Origin: Myxococcus guangdongensis
Lineage (GTDB): Bacteria; Myxococcota; Myxococcia; Myxococcales; Myxococcaceae
DNA: 64,000 nt
Assembly: GCF_024198255.1 (NCBI RefSeq)
Contig: NZ_JAJVKW010000016.1
Coordinates: 124,001-188,000 of the forward strand
Direction of reading: 5' to 3'
In this document: in pieces, positions 1 through 7,656 of the stretch
Numbering within the stretch: the first letter of the stretch is position 1
How the letters are laid out: every line of letters starts with the position of its first letter
Translations under genes and position numbers: made by a program
Notes under the pieces: model-generated
Databases searched by the model: none
The model's input: the letters and a program-made list of their open reading frames with translations, nothing else
What the model was told of the DNA's origin: nothing

Positions 1-21
1 GAAGGTCGCCTTCAGCTCCAT
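1..21 (-). CDS. Possible 5' end of a gene running off the left edge
   Basis: An ATG on the minus strand at 21-19 opens a frame reading MELKATF before the window ends. All seven codons end in G or C, as expected of a gene in this genome, and a purine-rich GAAGGG lies a few bases upstream. Seven codons are too few to identify a product, so this is only a flag that a minus-strand gene may begin here. Confidence 0.3.
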
Positions 22-87
22 GCTGGAGGCCCTTCTCGTGTGGCGGTGCGAGCAGTCACATCCCCGTCGCTGCCTCCTCGGTTCGGA

Positions 88-621
88 CTATTCGAGGTGG
101 GCCGTCATCGCGCCGAGGTGAACGGGCTCGATTCGTTCGACCGCGAAGTCGCGGACGAACTCGAGTCGGCCCCACAGCAGGTCATGCCCCTTCATCCATC
201 GGACAGCGCCCACCCGTCTCGCGAAGCGCTGTTGTTCCTCTTTCGTGGCGCGACGAGGCGGCCCGAGGACGCGGCCGACGAGGCGCATGGCGGGCGCCCG
301 CGCGAAGTGGCCCCTGAACAGCGAGCGGAGCCAGAACCCCCTCCCGCTGTCCACGGCGAGGATGCTCACCCGTGAGTCACGTGAGAGGTTCGCCGAGAGC
401 CGTCGTGTGAAGACCTCGAAGAAGACCCCACGTCCAGGCTCGCCCAGCAGCACGGAGCCGATGGGCGTGACATGGGGCGCTCCGTCCGCATCGACGGTGG
501 CGATGGAGAAGTGGAGCGAGCTGGCGAAGGCTCGCGAGAACAACTGACGCGTCCGCGCCCACTGCGCCTCAAGCTCCCGGGGCAGGGTGGTGCCGCGGTC
601 AGCGAGTGCCAGGGCGCTCAT
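88..621 (-). CDS. Pyridoxamine 5'-phosphate oxidase-like flavin split-barrel protein
   Basis: The 177-residue protein has the pattern of the small FMN-binding split-barrel (PNPOx-like) superfamily. An N-terminal helix is followed by strands such as FSIATVDADGAPHVTPIGS, which is the usual first hairpin of these proteins, and then GVFFEVFTRR. Members bind FMN, F420 or haem and are often general oxidoreductases; the substrate here is unknown. Its ATG overlaps the stop of the upstream thioesterase gene (ATGA), with AAGGAG just before it, so the two are probably translationally coupled and belong to the unit facing the TetR gene. The last codons end 87 bases from the window edge. The family call is reasonably secure; the function is not. 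Confidence 0.7.
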   Translation of the reverse strand: MSALALADRGTTLPRELEAQWARTRQLFSRAFASSLHFSIATVDADGAPHVTPIGSVLLGEPGRGVFFEVFTRRLSANLSRDSRVSILAVDSGRGFWLRSLFRGHFARAPAMRLVGRVLGPPRRATKEEQQRFARRVGAVRWMKGHDLLWGRLEFVRDFAVERIEPVHLGAMTAHLE

Positions 622-1043
622 GACTCCTTGCTGCTCCCCATCACGACGATGGTGCCCTGTGCCACGGCGACCAGGGTCTCCCCCTTGTCATCCACCGCGA
701 AGATCTCGCACTGGCACACCGACTGTCGTCGTCCCGTGTGCACCGCGCGAGCCCTCGCGACGAGTTGGTGCCCGAGCGCCGGCCGCACGTAGTTGATCTT
801 GAACTCCGACGTGATGATCGGCACGTCGAGCATCGCCGTGCCACCCGCGAACGTGAGCGCGTTGTCGGCCAGGTAGCTCAGGACGCCGCCGTGCGCGAAG
901 CCGTACTGCTGGAGCAGCTCCGGGCGCATGGGCAGCTCGAGCTCGACCTCGCCCTTCGTCAATCGCGTCAGCCGGGTCCCCATCATGTTGCTGAAGCCCT
1001 GCTTCGCGAGGAGCTGCTGCCCAATCTCCATGAGTGAGTCCAC
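618..1043 (-). CDS. PaaI/YiiD-type hotdog thioesterase
   Basis: A single-domain hotdog-fold acyl-CoA thioesterase of about 141 residues. The characteristic segment is QQYGFAHGGVLSYLADNA, containing the HGG motif and the helix that follows it. It is predicted to hydrolyse acyl-CoA thioesters in the cytoplasm, substrate unknown. I place the start at the GTG at 1043-1041 because GGGAGGG lies four to five bases upstream. The longer ATG start at 1061 has no Shine-Dalgarno sequence and almost touches the operator. The gene overlaps the following flavoprotein gene by four bases and diverges from the TetR gene across two overlapping palindromes (1064-1092), which suggests control by that repressor. 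Confidence 0.75.
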   Translation of the reverse strand: MDSLMEIGQQLLAKQGFSNMMGTRLTRLTKGEVELELPMRPELLQQYGFAHGGVLSYLADNALTFAGGTAMLDVPIITSEFKINYVRPALGHQLVARARAVHTGRRQSVCQCEIFAVDDKGETLVAVAQGTIVVMGSSKES

Positions 1044-1063
1044 GGTGCCCTCCCGGGCCATAT

Positions 1064-1092
1064 TTAGAACATCGTTCTAGAATTGCGTTCTA
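1064..1092. promoter_or_regulatory. Overlapping TetR-type operator palindromes
   Basis: Two inverted repeats of the same form share two bases: TAGAAC-atc-GTTCTA (1065-1079) and TAGAAT-tgc-GTTCTA (1078-1092). They lie in the 60-odd bases between the divergent thioesterase and TetR genes. Arrays of short palindromes at this place are typical autoregulatory operators for TetR repressors. Binding by the adjacent regulator is inferred. Confidence 0.7.
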
Positions 1093-1107
1093 ATGTAGGG
1101 TGCGACC

Positions 1108-1752
1108 ATGCGCAACCCGGGTCACCGGAGAGAAGAGGTCCTCAAGGCGGCGCTCGAGTGCTTCCTGGAGCGAGGCGTCGAGGGCACGACGATGGCGGCC
1201 ATCCGAGAGCGCTCCGGGGCCAGCACGGGGAGCATCTACCACCTGTTCGAGAGCAAGGAGGCCATCGCGGCCGCGCTCTACCTGGAGGTGCTCGGCGAGT
1301 ACCAGACGGGCCTCTTGAAGGAGCTCGAGCAGCATCCTGGCGCCCGCGAGGGCATTGAGGCGCTGGTGCGCCACCACCTGGACTGGTCCTTGTCCCGTCC
1401 CGACGCGGCTCGCTTCCTGGTGGAGGCGCGAAGTGGCGCGGCCGTCACGGCCGCCGAGACGCGCATCCGCGAGCAGAACAAGGGCTTCTTCCGTCAGCTC
1501 AAGGACTGGTGGCAGGGCCACGTCCGCGACGGCACGTTCGATGAGATACCCTTCGAGCTCTTCCTCGCCATCCTCCGGGGACCGGCGCAGGAGATGCTCC
1601 GCGAGTGGCTCGCTGGCAGGACGAAGACCGACCCGCGCACCGCGATACCTGTCCTGGCCCACGCCGCATGGCAGTCCGTCGAAAAACGCCCCACAAGCGC
1701 GAGGACTCTACGTAAGAAGAAGTCTGTCCAACAGGAGTTTGACCCCTCCTGA
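1108..1752 (+). CDS. TetR/AcrR family transcriptional regulator
   Basis: A 214-residue regulator with the N-terminal TetR helix-turn-helix at about residues 10-56, in which TTMAAIRERSGASTGSIYHL covers the recognition region and FESKEAI follows. The C-terminal helical domain (about 70-190) would bind an unknown ligand, plausibly an acyl-CoA or related metabolite given the thioesterase it faces. It diverges from the thioesterase/flavoprotein pair and its start lies 16 bases beyond the overlapping palindromes, so autoregulation and control of that pair are likely. The last 20 residues are basic and of no recognisable fold. Confidence 0.85.
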   Translation: MRNPGHRREEVLKAALECFLERGVEGTTMAAIRERSGASTGSIYHLFESKEAIAAALYLEVLGEYQTGLLKELEQHPGAREGIEALVRHHLDWSLSRPDAARFLVEARSGAAVTAAETRIREQNKGFFRQLKDWWQGHVRDGTFDEIPFELFLAILRGPAQEMLREWLAGRTKTDPRTAIPVLAHAAWQSVEKRPTSARTLRKKKSVQQEFDPS

Positions 1753-1850
1753 TTCGTATGCCTGCGTTGAGTGCGCGTTAGTAGGGCAGCCTCGTGAAGT
1801 AGGCCTGGGTGTGAATCGCCAGGGGTGATGTCTACCCAGATGGGCCGGTA

Positions 1851-1879
1851 TTTACATTGGCTTGTATGTTTGTGATGAT
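1851..1879 (+). promoter_or_regulatory. Candidate sigma-70-type promoter
   Basis: TTTACA (1851-1856), a 17-base spacer and GATGAT (1874-1879) resemble a vegetative promoter ahead of the lipoprotein gene that begins at 1909. The surrounding stretch is noticeably AT-richer than the rest of the window, which raises the chance of a fortuitous match. Confidence 0.4.
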
Positions 1880-1908
1880 TAGGCGGCCGTGCATGCATGA
1901 GGGGGCTG

Positions 1909-2727
1909 ATGCATATTCAAGCCAGGGTTCTGCTGAGTCTAGGTGTCTCGGTTGCGTGTGTTGGTTGTTCATGGCTCAAGAGTATTCATGGCCCATTCCC
2001 AAACTTTGTGCCGGTGATTGATTCACCGACTCCCGACGAGAGGGCGTTGGCGGCCCGGTACTATGCGCATTATCCAGATGGTATTTTGGCGGACGGCAGC
2101 CCTGTGCTCATGGATGGCGGGACTCTCGTGATCGCTGGAGGTTTGGATGGGGGTATGGATGGAGGGGTGGTTTATGACTCCAGGCGGATTCGATACCCGA
2201 TGCGCGATGGTTGGTCGTACTGTCGAAACATCGAACAGCATGCTGCTCGTGCGTCCACTGCATGGGCAGGGGAGGGGATTGTCTTCCTGGGGGCAGGGCT
2301 GGCTGGAACGGTGGCTGGAACCAAGATGATGACGGAGGGCAAGGCTACATTCGAGGATTTCGCAACGCTCGGAGGGAGTCTCGTTGCTCTTGGTATCGGC
2401 ATATATGGCTTGGAACGGAGTTCTTCCGCCGCCAAGGCCTCGTCGACGGCCTCACTGGGTATGGCAAGCCAGACTTCAGATGCCGCCTTCGCGATTTGCA
2501 TGGCTGCACGAAGCCAATGGGTATCCGAGAGGCAGGAGGCCAATACCCAAGCCCGGTTGATGATGATCAAGTATGCTGAAGGAGCGTTCAAATCTCCTTC
2601 CGATGTAGACGCAGGAACGAGTGACGCTGGTGCCTCGGATGCAGGAGCAGATGCGCCGCTAGCAAGCGATGCTGGCTCAGAGGGCGGTGCACCGAGTGAT
2701 GCGGGGACGGATGGCGGCAATGCGTAG
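1909..2727 (+). CDS. Putative lipoprotein with DAG-rich tail, atypical composition
   Basis: No family is recognised. The protein starts with a hydrophobic signal segment ending in cysteines (VACVGC), consistent with lipoprotein processing, although neither cysteine has an ideal lipobox. It has a middle region with two hydrophobic stretches (about residues 120-165) and a low-complexity tail of repeated S/A-DAG units. Such Asp-Ala-Gly tails are common in myxobacterial exported proteins. I choose the ATG at 1909, four codons inside the longest frame, because GAGGGGG lies just upstream. Codon use is much less G/C-biased than in neighbours (many GAT, GTT, ATT codons), suggesting recent acquisition. 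It converges with the S26-like peptidase gene. Confidence 0.6.
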   Translation: MHIQARVLLSLGVSVACVGCSWLKSIHGPFPNFVPVIDSPTPDERALAARYYAHYPDGILADGSPVLMDGGTLVIAGGLDGGMDGGVVYDSRRIRYPMRDGWSYCRNIEQHAARASTAWAGEGIVFLGAGLAGTVAGTKMMTEGKATFEDFATLGGSLVALGIGIYGLERSSSAAKASSTASLGMASQTSDAAFAICMAARSQWVSERQEANTQARLMMIKYAEGAFKSPSDVDAGTSDAGASDAGADAPLASDAGSEGGAPSDAGTDGGNA

Positions 2728-2753
2728 GGAGGGGTTCCGCAACTGCGGTGCCC

Positions 2754-3071
2754 TCAAGGCCCGGAGGTCCGCGGATGAATCCGGGCCACCCGTCCGAGCA
2801 CATCGGACCGTCGAGCCCACCCGTTGATCCTCCCCAGCGCGTTGCCAATCAAGACACGGTCGGGCGTGGCGTCCTTAACCAGGTGGAGCAGCGCGCCGCC
2901 CTTCCAGCGCACGAAGACGACATCTCCCGCGCGCACCTCCAATGGATTCACCGGTGCCAGCGTCACGGGCTGGTTGTCCTCGATGACTCCGCGCATCGAG
3001 CCACCCCGGGGGCGTACGGTGATGTCCTTGCCTTGTGTCAGCGCCTGAAGTGCGTCCGTCATCCATCCCAT
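2754..3071 (-). CDS. Small soluble S24/S26-like peptidase (signal-peptidase fold)
   Basis: A 105-residue protein with the S24/S26 core. It has RGGSMRG (residues about 22-28) with the expected nucleophile Ser, then LEVRAGDVVFVRW, then LLHLVKDATPDRVLIGNALG. In type I signal peptidases and LexA the general base is Lys. Here the equivalent position reads His (LLH), as in the Ser-His S26B branch of archaeal and ER enzymes. There is no membrane anchor. It follows icmF in the same direction. Its GAGGAG ribosome binding site, eight bases before the ATG, lies inside the 3' arm of a 14-bp hairpin (3074-3107). Target unknown. Confidence 0.65.
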   Translation of the reverse strand: MGWMTDALQALTQGKDITVRPRGGSMRGVIEDNQPVTLAPVNPLEVRAGDVVFVRWKGGALLHLVKDATPDRVLIGNALGRINGWARRSDVLGRVARIHPRTSGP

Positions 3072-3073
3072 GT

Positions 3074-3107
3074 CACGTCTCCTCGAGAAATTCCTCGAGG
3101 AGACGTG
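3074..3107 (-). promoter_or_regulatory. 14-bp perfect hairpin over the peptidase gene's ribosome binding site
   Basis: The arms 3074-3087 and 3094-3107 are perfectly complementary over 14 bp around a six-base loop (AAATTC). On the minus strand the hairpin follows the icmF stop by about 20 bases and its 3' arm includes GAGGAG, the Shine-Dalgarno sequence of the peptidase gene starting at 3071. There is no T-run, so it may be a factor-independent pause, a Rho-linked terminator or a translation-blocking structure. Confidence 0.65.
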
Positions 3108-3129
3108 GGGTGCTCAGCCGCCTGACGGA

Positions 3130-6100
3130 CTACATGTTCCGCCGGTACTGCCCACCGACCTCGTACAGGGCGCGGGAGATCTGCCCGAGCGTGCAGACCT
3201 TACAGGCGTCCATCAGCGCGGCGAAGATGTTGCCGTTGTCGAGCGCCGCGCGCTTCACCGCCTCCAGCGCCGCGGGAGCCACGTCCCCGTTGCGCTTCCA
3301 GAACGCGTCGCGCGCGGTGATGGAGTAGTCCTTCTCCTCCTTCGTCGCGCGAATCACCTCCGGCGGCGTCACGGTGGGCGAGCCCTTCGGGTCCAGGAAC
3401 GTATTCACCCCGATGATGGGCAGCGTGCCATCGTGCTTCTGCATCTCGTAGTACAGCGACTCCTCTTGAATCTTGGAGCGCTGGTACATGCGCTCCATCG
3501 CGCCCAGCACGCCGCCACGCTCGGAGATGGCGCGGAACTCGGTGAGCACCGCGGCCTCCACCAGGTCCGTCAGCTCCTCGACGATGAACGAGCCCTGGTT
3601 GGGGTTCTCGTTCTTCGACAGGCCGAACTCCTTGTTGATGATGAGCTGGATGGCCAGCGCGCGCCGCACGCTCTCCTCGGTGGGCGTGGTGATGGCCTCG
3701 TCGTAGGCGTTGGTGTGCAGCGAGTTGCAGTTGTCATTCAACGCCAGCAGCGCCTGCAGCGTGGTGCGGATGTCGTTGAAGGCGATCTCCTGCGCGTGCA
3801 GGGAACGGCCCGACGTCTGGATGTGGTACTTCAGCTTCTGCGAGCGGTCATTGCCGCCGTACTTGTCGCGGATGGCCTTGGCCCAGATGCGGCGCGCCAC
3901 GCGGCCGAGCACCGTGTACTCGGGGTCCATCCCGTTCGAGAAGAAGAACGAGAGGTTGGGCGCGAAGTCGTCGATGTCCATCCCGCGCGACAGGTAGTAC
4001 TCGACGAAGGTGAAGCCGTTGGCCAGCGTGAAGGCCAGCTGGGAGATGGGGTTCGCCCCGGCCTCCGCGATGTGGTAGCCGGAGATGGACACCGAGTAGA
4101 AGTTCCGCACCTTCTTGTCGGTGAAGTACTGCTGGATGTCGCCCATCAGCCGCAGCGCGAACTCCGTGGAGAAGATGCAGGTGTTCTGCGCCTGGTCCTC
4201 CTTCAGGATGTCCGCCTGCACCGTGCCGCGCACCTGCTGGAGCGTCGACGCGCGGATCTTCTCGTAGACCTCGCGCGGCAGCACCTCGTCGCCGGACACG
4301 CCGAGCAGCAAGAGCCCCAGCCCGTCGTTGCCCTGCGGCAGCTCGCCCTGGTAGCGCGGACGCGGCACGCCGCGCTTCTGGTAGAGCGCGTCGATCTTCT
4401 GCTCGACCTCCTCCACCTTGTTGTTGGCGCGGATCCACTTCTCACACTGCTGGTCCACCGCCGCGTTCAGGAAGAACCCGAGCAGCATCGGCGCGGGGCC
4501 GTTGATGGTCATCGACACCGACGTCGTCGGGTCCGCCAGGTCGAAGCCCGAGTAGAGCTTCTTCGCGTCGTCGACATTCGCAATCGACACGCCCGAGTTG
4601 CCGACCTTGCCGTAGATGTCCGGCCGGTGGTCCGGGTCCTCGCCGTACAGCGTCACCGAGTCGAACGCCGTGGACAGGCGCTTGGCCGGCAGTCCGCGCG
4701 ACACGTAGTGGAAGCGCTTGTTGGTGCGCTCCGGCCCGCCCTCGCCGGCGAACATGCGCGCCGGGTCCTCGCCCTCGCGCTTGAGCGGGAAGACGCCCGC
4801 GGTGAACGGGAACGCGCCCGGCGCGTTCTCCCGCAGGAGCCACGTCAGGATGTCGCCCCAGTCCTCGTAGCGGGGCAGGGCGATCTTCGGGATGCGCAGG
4901 TGCGACAGCGACTCGGTGAACAGGTCCAGCTCGATGACCTTGTCGCGCACCTGGTACTGGTACTTGGACGCCGCGTAGCGCCGCTTCGTCGCGGGCCACT
5001 CGCTCAAGAGCCGGCGGCAGTCCGGGTCCAGCCGCGACTCCAGATCCTTGTACAGTTCCACCAGCTCGCTCAGGTACGCGGGCTCGCCCTCGACGCGCTC
5101 GGTGACGTGCACCACGTCGGAGGTGTCCTTCGGCTCGACGATCTCCAGCCGCTTCTTGCCGACGTTCTGCCGCAGCGCCTCGACGGTGCCGTGGAGCTGA
5201 TACATCCGCCGCGCGATCGCCGCCTGCGCCCGGGCGAAGCCGTCGTACGCCTCGCACGTCTCGACGATCTCGGCGAGGTAGCGGGTGCGCTCGGGCGGGA
5301 TGATCCACTTCTTCTCGCTCATGCCCGGCGTCTGGGCCAGGTGCGACTGGAGCGGGGCGCCCGTCTTCTTCACCACCGCGTCCATGATGGCGCGGTAGAG
5401 CTGGTTCATCCCCGGGTCGTTGAACTGCGACGCGATGGTGCCGTGCACGGGCACCGCGTCATCCGCCGTGGTGAAGGCGTTGTGGTTGCGCTTCCACTGC
5501 TTGCGCACGTCGCGCAGCGCGTCCAGCGAGCCGCGCTTGTCGAACTTGTTGATGGCGATGACGTCCGCGAAGTCGAGCATGTCGATCTTCTCGAGCTGCG
5601 TCGCCGCGCCGTACTCGGCCGTCATCACGTAGAGCGCCACATCCGAGTGCTCGGTGATTTCGGTGTCGGACTGACCGATGCCGGAGGTCTCCACCACGAT
5701 GAGGTCGAAGCCCGCGGCCTTGCACACCTCGATGGAGTCGCCCACGTGCTTGGACAGCGCGAGGTTGCTCTGCCGCGTCGCCATGGAGCGCATGTACACG
5801 CGCGGGTTGTCGATGGCGTTCATTCGGATGCGGTCGCCGAGCAGCGCGCCTCCCGACTTTCGCTTCGACGGGTCCACCGACAGCACCGCCAGCGTCTTGT
5901 CCGGGAAGTCCGCGAGGAAGCGCCGCACCAGCTCGTCGACGAGGCTGGACTTGCCCGCGCCACCGGTGCCGGTGATGCCCAGCACGGGCACGCGCGGCTG
6001 CTTCGAGCTCAGCTTCGTCATCGCGTCGCGGAGCTGGTCTCCCACCGACGCGAAGTTCTCCGCGATGGTGATGAGCGAGGCGATCTTCATCGGCTCGCGC

Positions 6101-6633
6101 ACCGGCATCGCCGCCGCCGTCGGCGCGAAGTCCGCCGGGCGCTTCTCGAAGTCACACTCCTGGATGAGGTGGTCGATCATCCCCTGCAGGCCCATGGCCC
6201 GCCCGTCATCCGGGGAGTAGATGCGCGTGACGCCGTACGCGTGGAGCTCTTCGATCTCCGTCGGCAGGATGGTGCCGCCGCCACCGCCGAAGACCTTGAT
6301 GTTCGCCCCGCGCTGCTTCAGCAGGTCGATCATGTACTTGAAGAACTCGACGTGGCCGCCCTGGTACGACGTGATCGCGATGCCCTGCGCGTCCTCCTGG
6401 ATGGCGCAGTCGACGATCTCGGCGACCGAGCGGTTGTGTCCCAGGTGAATGATTTCGGCGCCCGAGGCCTGCATCAGGCGGCGCATGACGTTGATGGCCG
6501 CGTCGTGCCCGTCGAACAGGGAGGCGGCCGTCACGATTCGCACGTGGAATCGCGGCTTGTAGGGCCCGGGGACCGGGGTCAACTGGACGTTTCGCACGGC
6601 GCGTACAGTAGGAGCGCGGTGGATGTCGGGCAA
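3130..6633 (-). CDS. icmF: Fused B12-dependent acyl-CoA mutase (IcmF type)
   Basis: A single chain joins all three parts of the isobutyryl-CoA mutase system. A cobalamin-binding domain (about 25-160) carries the DGHD ligand motif. A MeaI-type G-protein chaperone follows, with P-loop GITGTGGAGKSS at about 216-228 and INKFD-type guanine recognition. The rest is a TIM-barrel mutase domain (about 520-1100). IcmF interconverts isobutyryl-CoA and n-butyryl-CoA and, in some homologues, isovaleryl- and pivalyl-CoA. The longest frame begins with TTG at 6633; a GTG at 6597 just before RNVQLTPVPGPYKP is equally possible, and neither has a clear ribosome binding site. It lies 39 bases or more after meaB, so it is likely co-transcribed with the methylmalonyl-CoA mutase genes. 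Confidence 0.93.
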   Translation of the reverse strand: MPDIHRAPTVRAVRNVQLTPVPGPYKPRFHVRIVTAASLFDGHDAAINVMRRLMQASGAEIIHLGHNRSVAEIVDCAIQEDAQGIAITSYQGGHVEFFKYMIDLLKQRGANIKVFGGGGGTILPTEIEELHAYGVTRIYSPDDGRAMGLQGMIDHLIQECDFEKRPADFAPTAAAMPVREPMKIASLITIAENFASVGDQLRDAMTKLSSKQPRVPVLGITGTGGAGKSSLVDELVRRFLADFPDKTLAVLSVDPSKRKSGGALLGDRIRMNAIDNPRVYMRSMATRQSNLALSKHVGDSIEVCKAAGFDLIVVETSGIGQSDTEITEHSDVALYVMTAEYGAATQLEKIDMLDFADVIAINKFDKRGSLDALRDVRKQWKRNHNAFTTADDAVPVHGTIASQFNDPGMNQLYRAIMDAVVKKTGAPLQSHLAQTPGMSEKKWIIPPERTRYLAEIVETCEAYDGFARAQAAIARRMYQLHGTVEALRQNVGKKRLEIVEPKDTSDVVHVTERVEGEPAYLSELVELYKDLESRLDPDCRRLLSEWPATKRRYAASKYQYQVRDKVIELDLFTESLSHLRIPKIALPRYEDWGDILTWLLRENAPGAFPFTAGVFPLKREGEDPARMFAGEGGPERTNKRFHYVSRGLPAKRLSTAFDSVTLYGEDPDHRPDIYGKVGNSGVSIANVDDAKKLYSGFDLADPTTSVSMTINGPAPMLLGFFLNAAVDQQCEKWIRANNKVEEVEQKIDALYQKRGVPRPRYQGELPQGNDGLGLLLLGVSGDEVLPREVYEKIRASTLQQVRGTVQADILKEDQAQNTCIFSTEFALRLMGDIQQYFTDKKVRNFYSVSISGYHIAEAGANPISQLAFTLANGFTFVEYYLSRGMDIDDFAPNLSFFFSNGMDPEYTVLGRVARRIWAKAIRDKYGGNDRSQKLKYHIQTSGRSLHAQEIAFNDIRTTLQALLALNDNCNSLHTNAYDEAITTPTEESVRRALAIQLIINKEFGLSKNENPNQGSFIVEELTDLVEAAVLTEFRAISERGGVLGAMERMYQRSKIQEESLYYEMQKHDGTLPIIGVNTFLDPKGSPTVTPPEVIRATKEEKDYSITARDAFWKRNGDVAPAALEAVKRAALDNGNIFAALMDACKVCTLGQISRALYEVGGQYRRNM

Positions 6634-6672
6634 GCGATTGAAGCGGGGCCGGCCGAGGCTCGACGCGGACTG

Positions 6673-7656
6673 TCAAGCCCTCGATGTCGGGAGGAATGCC
6701 TCCAGCACCCGCAGTGCGGCGGACGTCGGTGTGGCGCGCGCCTCACGCACCTCCGCCTCCAGCACCGGCACCAGGGCGGCCACCGCGGGGTTCGCATGCA
6801 GGGCCGCTCGCAGGCCGTCCTGCACCATGGACCACATCCAGCCCACCTGCTGCGCGCGCCGTCGCTGCTCCAGTGTCCCGGAGGCCACGCGCTTGCCCAC
6901 CTGCGCCTCCAGCGTCTCCCACAGCTTGCCGATGCCCTGGCCCTCCAGCGCGCTGCACGTGGTGACCACGGGCTCGTTGCCCGGACGCATCAGGTGGAGC
7001 GCGGCGCGCAGCTCGGAGCGGGCCCGCTCGGCCCTCGGCAGGTTGTCGCCGTCCGCCTTGTTGATGGCGAGCATGTCCGCCACCTCGAGGATGCCGCGCT
7101 TGATTCCCTGCAGCTCGTCCCCCGCGCCCGCGAGCATCAGCACCAGGTAGAAGTCCACCATGTCGGCGACCACCGTCTCCGACTGGCCCACGCCCACCGT
7201 CTCCACCAGCACCACGTCGAAGCCCGCGGCCTCGCACAACAGCAGCGTCTCCCGCGTCTTGCGCGCCACGCCGCCCAGCGTGCCGCTGGAGGGACTGGGC
7301 CGGATGTACGCCGCCGTCTCGCGCGCCAGCCGGGCCATGCGCGTCTTGTCGCCCAGGATGCTGCCGCCGGAGATGGTGCTCGACGGGTCGATGGCGAGCA
7401 CCGCCACGCGCCGGCCCGCGCCCACCAGGTGCATGCCCAGCGCGTCGATGAACGTGCTCTTGCCCACGCCGGGAACACCGCTGATGCCGATGCGCCGGCT
7501 GCCGCCCGTGAAGGGGAGCAACCGGGTGAGAACCTCCTGCGCGAGCGCCTGGTGGCGCGGATGTCCGCTCTCCACCAGCGTGATGGCGCGAGCCAGCACG
7601 GAGCGGTCCGCCGAGCGGACGCCGTCCACATAGGCGTCCACCGTCAGCTGCTTCAC
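6673..7656 (-). CDS. meaB: Methylmalonyl-CoA mutase G-protein chaperone MeaB
   Basis: A 327-residue SIMIBI GTPase with Walker A GVPGVGKST (about 60-68), the LAIDPSS switch segment, VETVGVGQSE and the NKAD guanine-recognition motif. MeaB gates adenosylcobalamin loading into, and protects, methylmalonyl-CoA mutase. The gene's ATG overlaps the stop of mutB (ATGA), consistent with stoichiometric production with its client. Length and motifs match the ArgK/MeaB family throughout. Because icmF downstream already carries its own fused chaperone domain, this copy most likely serves the MutA/MutB enzyme. Confidence 0.95.
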   Translation of the reverse strand: MKQLTVDAYVDGVRSADRSVLARAITLVESGHPRHQALAQEVLTRLLPFTGGSRRIGISGVPGVGKSTFIDALGMHLVGAGRRVAVLAIDPSSTISGGSILGDKTRMARLARETAAYIRPSPSSGTLGGVARKTRETLLLCEAAGFDVVLVETVGVGQSETVVADMVDFYLVLMLAGAGDELQGIKRGILEVADMLAINKADGDNLPRAERARSELRAALHLMRPGNEPVVTTCSALEGQGIGKLWETLEAQVGKRVASGTLEQRRRAQQVGWMWSMVQDGLRAALHANPAVAALVPVLEAEVREARATPTSAALRVLEAFLPTSRA

